64,000 nucleotides of DNA, taken from positions 13,902,713 through 13,966,712 of the forward strand of contig OY979723.1 in NCBI GenBank assembly GCA_963855995.1. Reading direction: 5' to 3'. A program made the translations under genes and the position numbers. Below the pieces are notes generated by a model. It searched no databases. It saw nothing but the letters and a program-made list of their open reading frames with translations, and was not told the DNA's origin. This stretch comes from Muricea muricata. Taxonomy: Eukaryota > Cnidaria > Anthozoa > Malacalcyonacea > Plexauridae. Below, in pieces: positions 17,211-27,623 of this stretch (its first letter is position 1; the number at the start of each line of letters is the position of its first letter).

Positions 17211-17530
17211 ACTAAAAAAACGTAAAGGGTTGATTTTTCATGCGCTTTTGGTTGACCTTTACTTTTTTGAAGTATTTGACAAAAAAACTTTGGCATAAAA
17301 GGTCTGATATAACTAAGGAAGAAAGTTTTAACAAATCGTAAACCTAGGGGACCTGTTAAATCAGGTTTCGAGGTTCAATTTCTGGAGCAATATAGATGCC
17401 CACCAACCGACGGTTACAGGCGTCACAATACTGTACAGATATCTGACATGCTCAGAAGGTAACTTTAATCTACTATAGCTAGTATATTAGTAGAATCATA
17501 CTAGTATACTATTGCAAATGCTGTAATTTG
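17211..17530. other. Gene-free stretch with first T-arm-like module
   Basis: No coding frame. At 17,345-17,392 lies a diverged copy of the T-arm module (GGTTCAATTTC at 17,372-17,382), followed by ACCGACGGTTACAGGCGTC, whose complement recurs near 21,720. Confidence 0.5.
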
Positions 17531-17540
17531 ATTGGTTACT

Positions 17541-17576
17541 CTACTCGCTATCTATTCCTCGATAGATAGCGAGTAG
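17541..17576. repeat. Perfect hairpin, 15-bp arms
   Basis: CTACTCGCTATCTAT (17541-17555), a six-base loop, and the exact complement at 17562-17576. Confidence 0.85.
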
Positions 17577-17676
17577 CGAAACAATCATCTTCCTTGTAGA
17601 GATTTCTTTTAAAAAAATTGCTTGAAAATCAAATTTTTTGTTGAATATTCCATGTTTGACCTCTGATTCTACTAAA

Positions 17677-17781
17677 ACAATTAGATTACTCGCTCTCGAT
17701 TTCTATGCGGTGATAGTTGATTCGGGCTTCGCTCTCATCAACTATCACCGCATAGAAATCGAGAGCGAGTAATCTAATTGT
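17677..17781. repeat. Perfect 45-bp inverted repeat with 15-base loop
   Basis: Arms 17677-17721 and 17737-17781 are exactly complementary over 45 bases. The loop is TCGGGCTTCGCTCTC. If transcribed it would form a long perfect hairpin. It is more likely a very young fold-back element or the product of replication slippage than a conserved microRNA gene. Confidence 0.9.
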
Positions 17782-18300
17782 TAATTGGTATATTAGGGTT
17801 ATCTTAGTTGACTGACTGAGGTCCTTAGTGGTAGACTAGAGTTACGTTAGTTAACTAAGGTAAAGTTACCCGTCACACAATACTGTACAGATAAGGTAAG
17901 GTTATCCATAAATATAGTAACTATATATTTACTGGTATATACCAAGGTATACCTTCGTATAGTAAGTTCACTATAGTCCAATATTCTAGTAAATATGTTT
18001 AATTTTCTCCCTTTTTTATGAATCATGGTTGACTTGGATATATGAGTGAACGTGTTGTCTGATGCACCCGCGTGATGTTTTATGAAGAGACAATGGGCAA
18101 CATGATGAAACCATAAACAGCATGAGCAACATTCTTCGTAAGTTCAACTTTCGTTTTAATAAAAATTAATATCTCGAACTAGCGTTGCAAGTGTAGGTGG
18201 TGCAGTGAAAAGCTCAGAAATACATAGGATCTTTCTAAATAAACAGCATTCGACGTTCTCACGCTTGTAACCATATTGCTATTAAGTTTTTAAAAAAAAA

Positions 18301-18364
18301 GACCCTGGAGGGTACCTAATTAGAGTAGACCTAATTAGGTTTCCAGGTTCAATTCCTGGAGCCA
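18301..18364 (+). ncRNA. T-arm/B-box-like module 2
   Basis: A hairpin with ACCTAATTAG complementary to a nearby CTAATTAGGT is followed by CCAGG-TTCAATT-CCTGG, which matches a tRNA T-arm and the pol III B box GGTTCAATTCC (18346-18356). A D-arm and a proper 7-bp acceptor stem are missing, so it is not a normal tRNA gene. Whether an RNA is made is unknown. Confidence 0.5.
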
Positions 18365-18987
18365 AAGATGTGCACGAATTGATATACACCAACTATACTT
18401 AGTATAAGAAAAAACATACTCCGAAAAACAATATCTTGTATTTCGACTCTATTCAAAGTCATTGTCAAACCAGAACGAATCGACAATGACAATGACTTTG
18501 AAACAGAGTCGGAATATCACCATAAAACTGTTGTCTTGTTGTTAACAATACGAAATTTAAAATAGTATAACATTAATTTTCTCCTTATTTTATGCTGCTT
18601 GACTAGATATTAGTGAACGTGTTACCAACCAGATGAAACCATAAGCAGCATGATAAAACGAGACCAACGGATGTCAACAACGATCCAAAGATACTGTTAA
18701 TGTAAGTTTGTTATTTATTTCGCCGTTTCCACTTTCTTTGCAAGTTCAGCTTTCGTTTCAATAAAAATTAATATCACGAACTAACGTTACAAGTGTCAGT
18801 GGCGCAGTAAAAAGCACAGAAATACATAGGACTTTCACTGCCTGAAACTATATAAACCCATTCGTCATAGCCCTTCGTCAGGTTAGTATTATTTATGTTA
18901 GTGATCCATTACTATATTTTCTACGTGCTTTGTTTTGTGATGTTATGTCACGCCTGTAGCTATATTACTACAAAGTTCTTGAAAAAA

Positions 18988-19051
18988 GGCCCTGGAGGGT
19001 ACCTAATTAGAGTGGACCTAATTAGGTTTCCAGGTTCGATTCCTGGAGCCA
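18988..19051 (+). ncRNA. T-arm/B-box-like module 3
   Basis: Nearly identical to module 2, with the exact B-box consensus GGTTCGATTCC at 19033-19043 and the same flanking 10-bp hairpin. It is the direct-repeat partner of module 2 and the inverted partner of the module at 20,598. Confidence 0.5.
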
Positions 19052-19458
19052 TGCAAGATGTGCACTGATGATACACACCAACTGTACATAACATAGTTAG
19101 TAGAGGTAAGTGTGCTATATTTAAAATAGTATTGGGTACTTACAGTTCTAAGTAATCCCACTAACCACCCCCGACCATTTTAATTTCCACCCCTACCGGT
19201 TTTCGTAGCTTCATAGTTCTTACTCTTGTCTAGTTATTACGGTTACTGTTAGGTAGGTAAGTCTATCTGACATGCTCAGAAGGTAACTCTAATCTACTGT
19301 AATAGGTATACTTGAGTTACGTTAGTTAACTGAGGTAACTCTAGTCTACCTTAGGAGTAGATTAGAGTTACGTTAGTTAACTAAGGTAGAGTTATCTTTC
19401 TACCTTAGTTAACTAACGTAACTCTAATCTACGCCTAAGGTAAACTAGAGTTACCTCA

Positions 19459-19677
19459 ATTTCCTATAGTTAGTTATACTAGAGTTATCTCAGTTGTCTA
19501 AGATAACTCTAGTGTACCTTCAATAGTGGTAGACCAGAGTTACGTTAGTTAACTGAGGTAAAGTTACGGTAACTCTACCTTAGTCAACTAACGTAACTCT
19601 GGTCTACCACTATTGAAGGTACACTAGAGTTATCTTAGACAACTGAGATAACTCTAGTATAACTAACTATAGGAAAT
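19459..19677. repeat. Palindrome centred near 19,568
   Basis: Arms of about 105 bp built from repeats of TAACTCTAG, GTTAACTAACG and their complements. Arm identity is nearly complete by eye. Confidence 0.8.
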
Positions 19678-20035
19678 TAGAGTTACCTTCTGAGCATGTC
19701 ATATAGACTCTCCTAATGTTAACCGTAATAACTACACAACTGTGAGAGCAATAAAGGTCTGAAATTCCATGGGGTGGTAAGGGTGGCGGGGTGGTTAGTG
19801 GGATTAGTTATGACTGTAAGTACCCTTACCTCCACTAACTACACATAGAGGCAAGTGTACTTACAGTCATAACTAATCCCACTAACCACCCCGCCACCCT
19901 TACCACCCCATGGAATTTCAGACCTTTATTGCTCTCACAGTTGTGTAGTTATTACGGTTAACATTAGGAGAGTCTATATGACATGCTCAGAAGGTAACTC
20001 TAATCTACTATAGTTAGTATACTAGAGTTACCTTA
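19650..20035. repeat. Palindrome centred near 19,840
   Basis: Arms of about 180 bp contain CCATGGGGTGGTAAGGGTGG and its complement, with a short spacer around ACTAACTACACATAG. The left edge overlaps the right arm of the preceding palindrome. Confidence 0.85.
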
Positions 20036-20467
20036 CTTGACTAAGATAACTCTAGTCTACCTTAGTGGCAGACTAGAGTTACGTTAGTTAACTAAGGTAA
20101 AGTTACCGTGACTCTGCCTTAGTTAACTAACGTAACTCTAGTCTACCACTCAGGAAGACTAGAGTTACCTCAGTCAACTAAAGTAACTCAAGTATACTAA
20201 CTATAGTAGATTAGAGTTCTAATCTACTATAGTTAGTATACTTGAGTTACTTTAGTTGACTGAGGTAACTCTAGTCTTCCTGAGTGGTAGACTAGAGTTA
20301 CGTTAGTTAACTAAGGCAGAGTCACGGTAACTTTACCTTAGTTAACTAACGTAACTCTAGTCTGCCACTAAGGTAGACTAGAGTTATCTTAGTCAAGTAA
20401 GGTAACTCTAGTATACTAACTATAGTAGATTAGAGTTACCTTCTGAGCATGTCATATAGACTCTCCT
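19967..20467. repeat. Near-perfect palindrome centred at 20,217
   Basis: Arms of about 250 bp with essentially no spacer (GATTAGAGTT meeting CTAATCTACT). The left arm overlaps the right arm of the preceding palindrome, so the three form a chain. Long spacer-free palindromes can extrude cruciforms and are hard to clone and assemble. Confidence 0.85.
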
Positions 20468-20597
20468 ACCTAACAGTAACCGTAATAACTACACAACTGT
20501 GAGAGCTGTAGTACCCAATACTATTTTAAATATAGTATACTTACCTCTACTAACTAAAGTATAGTTAGTGTATATATCACTTCGTGCACATCTGTAT

Positions 20598-20660
20598 GGC
20601 TCCAGGAATCGAACCTGGAAACCTAATTAGGTCCACTCTAATTAGGTACCCTCCAGGGCC
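20598..20660 (-). ncRNA. T-arm/B-box-like module 4
   Basis: Inverted copy of module 3 with B box at 20605-20615. In the opposite reading GGCTC at one end can pair with GGGCC at the other, which would close the two hairpins into a three-way junction. Confidence 0.5.
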
Positions 20661-21187
20661 TTTTTTCAAGAACTTTGTAGCAATATGGCTACAGGCGTGA
20701 CATAACATAACAAAGCAAAGCAAGTAGAAAATATAATAATGGATCACTAACGTAAATAATACTAACCTGCATGACGAAGGGCTATGACGAATGGGTTTAT
20801 ACAGTTTTAGACAGTGAAAGATCCTATGTATTTCTGTGCTTTTCACTGCGCCACAGACACTTGTAACGTTAGTTCGTGATATTAATTTTATTGAAACGAA
20901 AACTGAACTTGCAAAGAAAGTGAAAACGGCAAAATAAATGAACAAACTTACGTTAACTCTATCTCTGGATCGTCGTTTTATCATGCTGCTTATGGTTTCA
21001 TCTGGTTGGCTTTCTCTCTTCATAGAACATCACGCCGGTGCAGTTGGTAACACGTTCATTCATATCCAGTCAAGCGCCATAAAATAAGGAGAAAATTGAT
21101 GTTATACTATTTTAAATTTCGTAAACTCACCTTTGCTAACTTTACCAAGTATAGTTAGTGTATATATCAGTTAGTGAACATCTGTAT

Positions 21188-21250
21188 GGCTCCAGGAATT
21201 GAACCTGGAAACCTAATTAGATCTATTCTAATTAGGTACCCTCCAGGGCC
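21188..21250 (-). ncRNA. T-arm/B-box-like module 5
   Basis: Inverted copy of module 2, B box at 21195-21205. The second hairpin keeps CCTAATTAG/CTAATTAGG pairing although its loop differs. Confidence 0.5.
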
Positions 21251-21752
21251 TTTTTTTGTTAAAACTAGTAATAAGGTTACAGGCATGACAACACAAAAAC
21301 ACTGTTGTTACATAACAAAACATAGTAGAAAACATAGTAATGTTTTTGTTTGCTTTTGACTACAGGATTGAAGCGAAAGCTGGTCTGACAAAGAAAATGG
21401 AAGACAAATTAAAACGACAAACTTACGCCAACTCTATCTTTGGATCGTCGTGGCTTCGGTTGGTCTCGTTTTATCATGCTTTTTATGGTTTCATCTGGTT
21501 GGCATGCTCTCTTCATAGAACATCACGCCGGTCCAGTAGGTAAAAGGCTCACATCCAGTCACTCATCATAAAATAAGGAGAAAATTAAACATATTTAGTA
21601 GCATATTAGACTACAGTCTACTTACTATACTAAGGTATACTAAAACCTATATCTAGTATAGTTAGTGTATATAGTTACTATATAGTTATAGTTCACCTCA
21701 CCTTATACAGTATTGTGACGCCTGTAACCATCGGTTAGTGCACATCTATTTT

Positions 21753-21802
21753 GCTCCAGGAATTGAACCAGGAAACCTAATTTATTAGGTCCCCGCCAGG
21801 GC
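21753..21802 (-). ncRNA. T-arm/B-box-like modules 6 and 7 (second at 21,890-21,935)
   Basis: Two more diverged modules: GGAATTGAACC at 21759-21769 and the weaker GCAATCGAACC at 21895-21905. Each is preceded by ACCATCGGTTAGTGCACA and followed by an AT-rich pairing segment. Only the T-arm half is well kept in the second. Confidence 0.4.
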
Positions 21803-22025
21803 CACTATTTTGTTGAAACTTCCGGAAAAGAGCCCAACATACACAGTATTGTGAGGCCTGCAACCATCGGTTAGTGCACAGCTATATTGCTCAAGCAATC
21901 GAACCTGGAATCCTAATTTAATAGGTCTCCACTATTTTGTTTCACTTTCCGCAGCTCTTGATAAAGTCGCCAAGCCTTATAGAAGAATCTTTATTAGTTA
22001 AAGGCGAAACGTAGCTACCGGTATA

Positions 22026-22777
22026 CAGGGTATCCCAAAAAGCGAAGTTCTGCATCCAAGTTTAAATTTTGAAAAGAATATTAAGCAGTGAAACTAGTGT
22101 TTATTCTCGTTTAAAAGTGTATTCATTCAGCTTTCCTTGGGTATGTTCTCTATGAAATTTGAGCAAACAAGTCACAGTTATGGTACATTTTAAAATTGAG
22201 ATAGCGCTTTAGTTACATCGCATGTTCACAATCTGTATTCAAAGTGGCTATCTGGATTTCATATCTGGAAGCTGAACATTTATCTCTTTTTTTATTATTT
22301 TCCGTGATTTGTTAATCTCCTGTAATGAAAGTGTGTTTAGAGCAGCGTTTAGTGAATTTCGTCTTAAGACAGTTCAAAAGAAAGTACTAACGCGTTTAAT
22401 TTCAATCATCTCCATCTAATTTCGATCAAGGGAATCTCAATCAGGAAAAAAAAAATTTTCTTTATCGATGTATATTTTGTGTAATTCTGTTAATTAGTAA
22501 AATAATTTCCAACAAGAATTACTTTTCCTGTGAAACATTAAACTAAGCTAACTAACAATGTGGCACCAAATTATGTGCTTTTTTGGAGCATCTCAAAATG
22601 ACCACTTGCGGTAAAATTGTTCCTGTGGTTGTATTACTTGCTTCAAGTAGACAAGGAATACCTTATTCGAAAGCCAAACAAAGAAACCATAAAACTAAAA
22701 CATAGTCGCTCTATATGATCAAGTTTTCAATCAGCAATCAATCTTAGAAGTTGGACTCAGTTTTTTTGGGACACCCT
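22026..22777. mobile_element. Mariner-like short element, copy 1
   Basis: Ends CAGGGTATCCCAAAAA and TTTTTTTGGGACACCCT are inverted repeats flanked by TA, the target site of Tc1/mariner elements. The interior of about 750 bp has no transposase frame, so it is non-autonomous. A near-identical copy lies at 29,753-30,513 and a diverged inverted one near 56,180-56,400. Confidence 0.75.
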
Positions 22778-22914
22778 TATACAGTATGTATTTATTTACC
22801 GGACGCAAGCTCCGGATAAGGAAATACCTGCGCGAGGTCATGAACATGGCCCCAAAAGATTGCTGTGCGTTTCAGAGATATGTCCTAATGTTCTTTTGTT
22901 CCTTTTAAACTAGA

Positions 22915-23890
22915 TTAACTAAATAATTGCAACTCTTCGCTTGCTTTAAGGCAGGGGTGGATTTAGGGGAGGAATGGACAGGGGTGCAAGGGGGGTGCAA
23001 AAATTAGTACCACTATAATTGCAGTAAACGTCCATCATTATAAGTATTCAACATTGAAAAGAGAAATTAAAAGACGTTTAAACACCAATAAAAAACACTG
23101 GAATAAGGCTACTCTTCGAGAGCTGTCATTAAACAAAACTTTAAACTTGCATTATTTTATATTGAAAATAAACATTTGTCGCCATTTCAACTTTTCAAAA
23201 ATGTACCGGACTGGCCAGACTTACATGAAAATGAGTAAATGACACAAGATGCTTAGCTCATAAAATATGGTATAATTTCAAAGGTTTTTCCTTTTTTCCA
23301 AGTCAAACTGGAAGTGGTATTTTCGGGGTTATAATTTTCAAAATTTGCCCTAGGGGGCTTGCACCTTGGCTGTTCGACTCACCGGCACCCCCTTCAAAAA
23401 ACGCTACTGCATGATCCACCCCTGCTTTAAGGCCATTATTTAGGGCACATTCACGTCGCTTGATGTGAAGTGCTTCTTTATATAGCAATAAGTTCCAGTT
23501 ATTAGCCGAATCAATTATTTTTGTGTTATTTACAACAAGATCAACTAGTTTTTTGTTAGTTTTTTTGTTCAGATCTTCAGGATCGTAGCAGGATTGTAAA
23601 TGCTTGTTTACAGCACTGTCGTTGTCTTTGTACGTATGCTCTTTGGTTCGTTCTAATAATGTTAGTTCAGTTTTACCTATGTAGCTTTTGCTACATTTCT
23701 GGCAAGTGAACTCATATACGACATTACATTTGTTTTCTTTTGAAGTTTTGTCTTTCACGTTGGTAAACATGTTAAGTTTTGTGGTTGTAGTTCTTGTTAC
23801 AATTCGTACGTTTGAGATGGTAAGATAACGTTTTAGTTTCTTTGTAAGAGCACGCAAGGGCTGTTCTCCTTTATGCCCAATATAAGGCAT
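22915..23890 (-). pseudogene. Penelope-like GIY-YIG endonuclease fragment, left arm 1
   Basis: The minus strand encodes the C-terminal endonuclease part of a Penelope-like element (VVYEF, SYIGKT, CQKC) from 23890 to 23425. It is then broken by the hAT-like insertion at 22952-23424, after which the last residues and stop (22915-22917) follow. The reverse transcriptase part is absent. Confidence 0.8.
22952..23424. mobile_element. hAT-like MITE in the left Penelope arm, copy 1
   Basis: Ends CAGGGGTGGAT and ATCCACCCCTG are inverted. Flanking 8-bp duplications CTTTAAGG lie at 22944-22951 and 23425-23432. The right arm (near 24,470) and the fragment near 30,685 show the uninterrupted site. Confidence 0.9.
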
Positions 23891-23924
23891 CTCGAACCAA
23901 AGTGTTGGAGTAGTTGATGAGACG

Positions 23925-24506
23925 ATGACACGTTTCAGACAATATCACGAGACTAAGAATGACACTGAAGAAATAACCGAGAACAATACAACTACTCCAA
24001 CACTTTGGTTCGAGATGCCTTATCGTTCGAAACGAGAACAGCTCTTACGTGGTCTTACAAAGAAACTAAAACGTTATCTTACCATCTCAAACGTACGAAT
24101 TGTAACAAGAACTACAACCACAAAACTTAACATGTTTACTAACGTGAAAGACAAAACTTCAAAAGAAAACAAATGTAATGTCGTATATGAGTTCACTTGC
24201 CAGAAATGTAGCAAAAGCTACATAGGTAAAACTGAACGAACATTATTAGAACGAGCCAAAGAGCATGCGTACAAAGACAACGACAGTGCTGTAAACAAGC
24301 ATTTACAAACCTGCTACGATCCTGAAGATCTAAACAAAAAAACAAACGAAGAGCTAGTTGATCTTGTTGTAAATAACACAAAAATAATTGATTCAGCTAA
24401 TAACTGGAACTTATTGCTATATAAAGAAGCACTTCACATAAAGCGACGTGAATGTGCCCTAAATAAAGGCCTTAAAGCAAGCAAAGAATGGCAATTATTT
24501 AGTTAA
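23925..24506 (+). CDS. Penelope-like GIY-YIG endonuclease domain, partial (193 aa)
   Basis: Open frame of 193 residues. Residues 86-91 (NVVYEF) and 98-103 (SYIGKT) are the GIY and YIG blocks. CQKC at 92-95 with H126 and C130 fit the Cys/His signature of Penelope-like endonucleases, and R110/E113/H114 follow in the ERAKEH helix. In a full element this domain nicks target DNA for priming. Here the upstream reverse transcriptase is missing and the ATG is only the first available Met, so the frame is a fragment, not a functional gene. Confidence 0.75.
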   Translation: MTRFRQYHETKNDTEEITENNTTTPTLWFEMPYRSKREQLLRGLTKKLKRYLTISNVRIVTRTTTTKLNMFTNVKDKTSKENKCNVVYEFTCQKCSKSYIGKTERTLLERAKEHAYKDNDSAVNKHLQTCYDPEDLNKKTNEELVDLVVNNTKIIDSANNWNLLLYKEALHIKRRECALNKGLKASKEWQLFS

Positions 24507-24535
24507 TTTAGTTCAAAAGGAACAAAAGAACATTA

Positions 24536-24865
24536 GGATAGATTGTTAATTGTTACCTACGCCATACTCTTCATGAAAATACGTCGACAGAATTCAGCAG
24601 TATGTTGGACTTGGACAAGGATACGTTCATTTGCTTTTCTATGTCACATGACATTAGTGATTCAAGGTCCGCATTCTGATTTGCCACCCGCCTGTCCTGT
24701 TGTCAAGAAAACCATAAATAGTCCAGGTGTACCGATGTTTGGACCAGTGCTTTGACGAGGAAAGGACCGCTTTGATCACAGCGTATTAGTGCAGGAATAT
24801 TTTGCTGCTGACACAAAGGAGATGTAAGCCGTTCAACGGTTCATCAAGTAGTGACATCAGAAGAT
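24536..24865. other. Insertion in the right Penelope arm
   Basis: This piece has no counterpart in the left arm. It contains no convincing coding frame. A copy lies at about 27,653-27,982 in the direct duplication. Confidence 0.45.
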
Positions 24866-25063
24866 CTGAAGATGATCTCTCGGAAACGAACAGCAATCTT
24901 TTGGAGCCATTTTCATGACCTCGCACAAGTATCCCATCCAGACCTAGACGTCACGGTAAATAACATATATCCCATAACTAATAAAATTCCTTGTATAAGG
25001 CTTGGTGGCTTTACCAAGAGTTATATGTGGGCTCGTTTATGGAAAAGAGTTTTAACACAATAT

Positions 25064-25112
25064 TGACCCTGGATGGGGGACCTAAGTGGGTTTCCGGGTT
25101 CAATTCCTGGAG
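25064..25112 (+). ncRNA. T-arm/B-box-like module 8
   Basis: GACCCTGGATGGGGGACC is followed by a T-arm with GGTTCAATTCC at 25097-25107. The second hairpin is reduced. A copy with B box at 28214-28224 follows in the direct duplication, and a degenerate minus-strand one (GGATTGAACC) lies near 29,624. Confidence 0.45.
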
Positions 25113-25119
25113 TAATATA

Positions 25120-25968
25120 GATGTACAATAACCGATATACACTAATTTTACACTACATGGAGCTTTTACCTATATCTAGTATGTTAGTAATCTTAACCAC
25201 AACGTAGGTATGTTAGCATAAGGTGGCTACTGGTACTATAATATGCATGTCATATAGAGTAACTGTAATAACTAGACAACAGTGAGAACTATAAAGCTAA
25301 GAAATACTAGCTAGTTATATTTCTGAAAGTCAACGTTGAAGGTGGTTAAAAATGCAAGTACAACAACACCTATGCTATTTTGAGCATCTTGGGTCACTTT
25401 TAAAAAGTTGTAACAATGGACAAATGTATAACTAGACATAAAATGTGGAAAACACATCTCAAACATAGGAGTCTATTGTAAGTGGAATAATAGTTCTAAG
25501 AGGTGGGCTTTTAGTCGCTTGAGGTTATTAATTTTAGTCCTTGTTTATAGTTTTATTCTACATTTGTACACCATAGTTTATACATAAAGTTTAAACTTCA
25601 AGCTAAAAAATAATTGCCAAGTCTTGGCAACTGAATGGTGTTAGTGGTTTGCTGGTGTAAATGGTTTTCACACTTGCCTACCAACACAGCACCCCCCATA
25701 AAAATACTTTGCTGGATCCGCCTAGGGATATAGCCTGGGGGGTAAGGCAACCACAGTTCCGCCTTTTGTTGATAGAAGGTTCAGCAAAGATGCAATATCA
25801 AAGACGACATAAGAATGGCTTTAGAAATGTCGTGGGAGCCTGCATAGATGGTTATTCCCAGCCATTTTACCTCGTCATTGACACCAATATGGCTAACTGG
25901 TACGGCAATACCCAATTCCCATTTCATGCCAATCATAACTCCTTGCAAATCAAAATCCTCCCTCCATA
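25120..25968. other. Gene-free stretch
   Basis: AT-rich sequence ending with CCTCCCTCC. The frame at 25,661-25,999 runs across the duplication junction and differs from the copy downstream, so it is not supported. A second version of the stretch lies at 28,235-29,025. Confidence 0.5.
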
Positions 25969-26000
25969 TCCTGATGTTCTTTTGTTCCTTTTAAACTAGA

Positions 26001-27007
26001 TTAACTAAATAATTGCAACTCTTCGCTTGCTTTAAGGCAGGGGTGGATTTAGGGGAGGGGTGGACAGGGGTGCGCACCCCTGTTGGCCTTGGTCAACAGG
26101 GGTGCAAGGGGGGTGCAAAAATTAGTATTACTATAATTGCAGTAAACGTCCATCATTATAAGTATTCAACATTGAAAAGAGAAATTAAAAGACGGTTAAA
26201 CACCAATAAAAAACACTCGAATAAGGCTACTCTTCGAGAGCTGTCATTAAACAAAACTTTAAACTTGCATTATTTTATATTGAAAATAAACATTTGTCGC
26301 CATTTCAACTTTTCAAAAATGTACGAATGGCCAGACTTACATGAAAATGAGTAAATGACACAAGATGCTTAGCTCATAAAATATGGTATAATTTCAAAGA
26401 TTTTTCCTTTTTTCCAAGTCAAACTGGAAGTGGTATTTTCGGGGTTATAATTTTCAAAATTTGCCCTAGGGGGCTTGCACCTTGGCTGTTCGACTCACCG
26501 GCACCCCCTTCAAAAAACGCTACTGCATGATCCACCCCTGCTTTAAGGCCATTATTTAGGGCACATTCACGTCGCTTGATGTGAAGTGCTTCTTTATATA
26601 GCAATAAGTTCCAGTTATTAGCTGAATCAATTATTTTTGTGCTATTTACAACAAGATCAACTAGTTCTTTGTTAGTTTTTTTTGTTCAGATCTTCAGGAT
26701 CGTAGCAGGATTGTAAGTGTTTGTTTACAGCACTGTCGTTGTCTTTGTACGTATGCTCTTTGGTTCGTTCTAATAATGTTAGTTCAGTTTTACCTATGTA
26801 GCTTTTGCTACATTTCTGGCAAGTGAACTCATATACGACATTACATTTGTTTTCTTTTGAAGTTTTGTCTTTCACGTTGGTAAACATGTTAAGTTTTGTG
26901 GTTGTAGTTCTTGTTACAATTCGTACGTTTGAGATGGTAAGATAACGTTTTAGTTTCTTTGTAAGAGCACGCAAGGGCTCTTCTCCTTTATGCCCAATAT
27001 AAGGCAT
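26001..27007 (-). pseudogene. Penelope-like GIY-YIG fragment, left arm 2
   Basis: Second copy of the left-arm fragment, again split by the hAT-like element (26,038-26,540). It also carries an extra T in a T-tract near 26,675 that shifts the frame after DLNKK. Confidence 0.8.
26038..26540. mobile_element. hAT-like MITE in the left Penelope arm, copy 2
   Basis: Same ends and same CTTTAAGG duplications (26030-26037 and 26541-26548) as the first copy, with about 30 extra bases around CACCCCTGTTGGCC. It was copied with the 3.1-kb block rather than inserted anew. Confidence 0.9.
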
Positions 27008-27041
27008 CTCGAACCAAAGTGTTGGAGTAGTTGATGAGACG

Positions 27042-27623
27042 ATGACACGTTTCAGACAATATCACGAGACTAAGAATGACACTGAAGAAATAACCGAGAA
27101 CAATACAACTACTCCAACACTTTGGTTCGAGATGCCTTATCGTTCGAAACGAGAACAGCTCTTACGTGGTCTTACAAAGAAACTAAAACGTTATCTTACC
27201 ATCTCAAACGTACGAATTGTAACAAGAACTACAACCACAAAACTTAACATGTTTACTAACGTGAAAGACAAAACTTCAAAAGAAAACAAATGTAATGTCG
27301 TATATGAGTTCACTTGCCAGAAATGTAGCAAAAGCTACATAGGTAAAACTGAACGAACATTATTAGAACGAGCCAAAGAGCATGCGTACAAAGACAACGA
27401 CAGTGCTGTAAACAAGCATTTACAAACCTGCTACGATCCTGAAGATCTGAACAAAAAAACAAACGAAGAGCTAGTTGATCTTGTTCTAAATAACACAAAA
27501 ATAATTGATTCAGCTAATAACTGGAACTTATTGCTATATAAAGAAGCACTTCACATAAAGCGACGTGAATGTGCCCTAAATAAAGGCCTTAAAGCAAGCA
27601 AAGAATGGCAATTATTTAGTTAA
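27042..27623 (+). CDS. Penelope-like GIY-YIG endonuclease domain, partial, copy 2 (193 aa)
   Basis: Same 193-residue frame as at 23,925 with one visible substitution (LVLNN for LVVNN). The GIY-YIG blocks and Cys/His residues are intact. It is a fragment lacking the reverse transcriptase and arose by the direct duplication. Confidence 0.75.
   Translation: MTRFRQYHETKNDTEEITENNTTTPTLWFEMPYRSKREQLLRGLTKKLKRYLTISNVRIVTRTTTTKLNMFTNVKDKTSKENKCNVVYEFTCQKCSKSYIGKTERTLLERAKEHAYKDNDSAVNKHLQTCYDPEDLNKKTNEELVDLVLNNTKIIDSANNWNLLLYKEALHIKRRECALNKGLKASKEWQLFS

Larger units (their letters stand above)
18000..21600. repeat. Large imperfect fold-back (arms about 1.1 kb)
   Basis: The segment 18,000-19,150 recurs in inverted orientation at about 20,510-21,600. 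Matching pieces include the CATCACGC/GCGTGATG block, the AATAAAATTAATATC block and two T-arm modules per arm. Within each arm the two modules are themselves direct repeats about 0.6-0.7 kb apart. The centre is filled with smaller palindromes. No protein gene is present; the frame at 20,577-21,023 only crosses repeats. Confidence 0.75.
22800..24930. repeat. Penelope-derived head-to-head palindrome, copy 1
   Basis: The left arm (about 22,840-23,905, reading minus) and the right arm (about 23,990-24,930, reading plus) carry the same GIY-YIG fragment and 3' flank. About 70-90 bp between them is unique to the right-arm reading. The left arm is interrupted by a hAT-like element and the right arm by about 330 bp (24,536-24,865). 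Such inverted pairs are known for Penelope-like elements. Confidence 0.75.

Noticed and set aside
18988..19051. Genuine tRNA gene
   Set aside because: A T-arm is present but there is no D-arm, anticodon arm or matching acceptor stem.
20577..21023. 148-residue frame on the minus strand
   Set aside because: It runs through fold-back repeats and a T-arm module; the inverted partner on the left has no equivalent frame.
21960..22010. Hammerhead ribozyme near GGCGAAACGTAGC (also near 29,735)
   Set aside because: GAAAC is present but no CTGATGA core precedes it at the right distance.
25661..25999. 112-residue frame
   Set aside because: It crosses the duplication junction and the corresponding copy at about 28,720-29,030 is not open in the same way.
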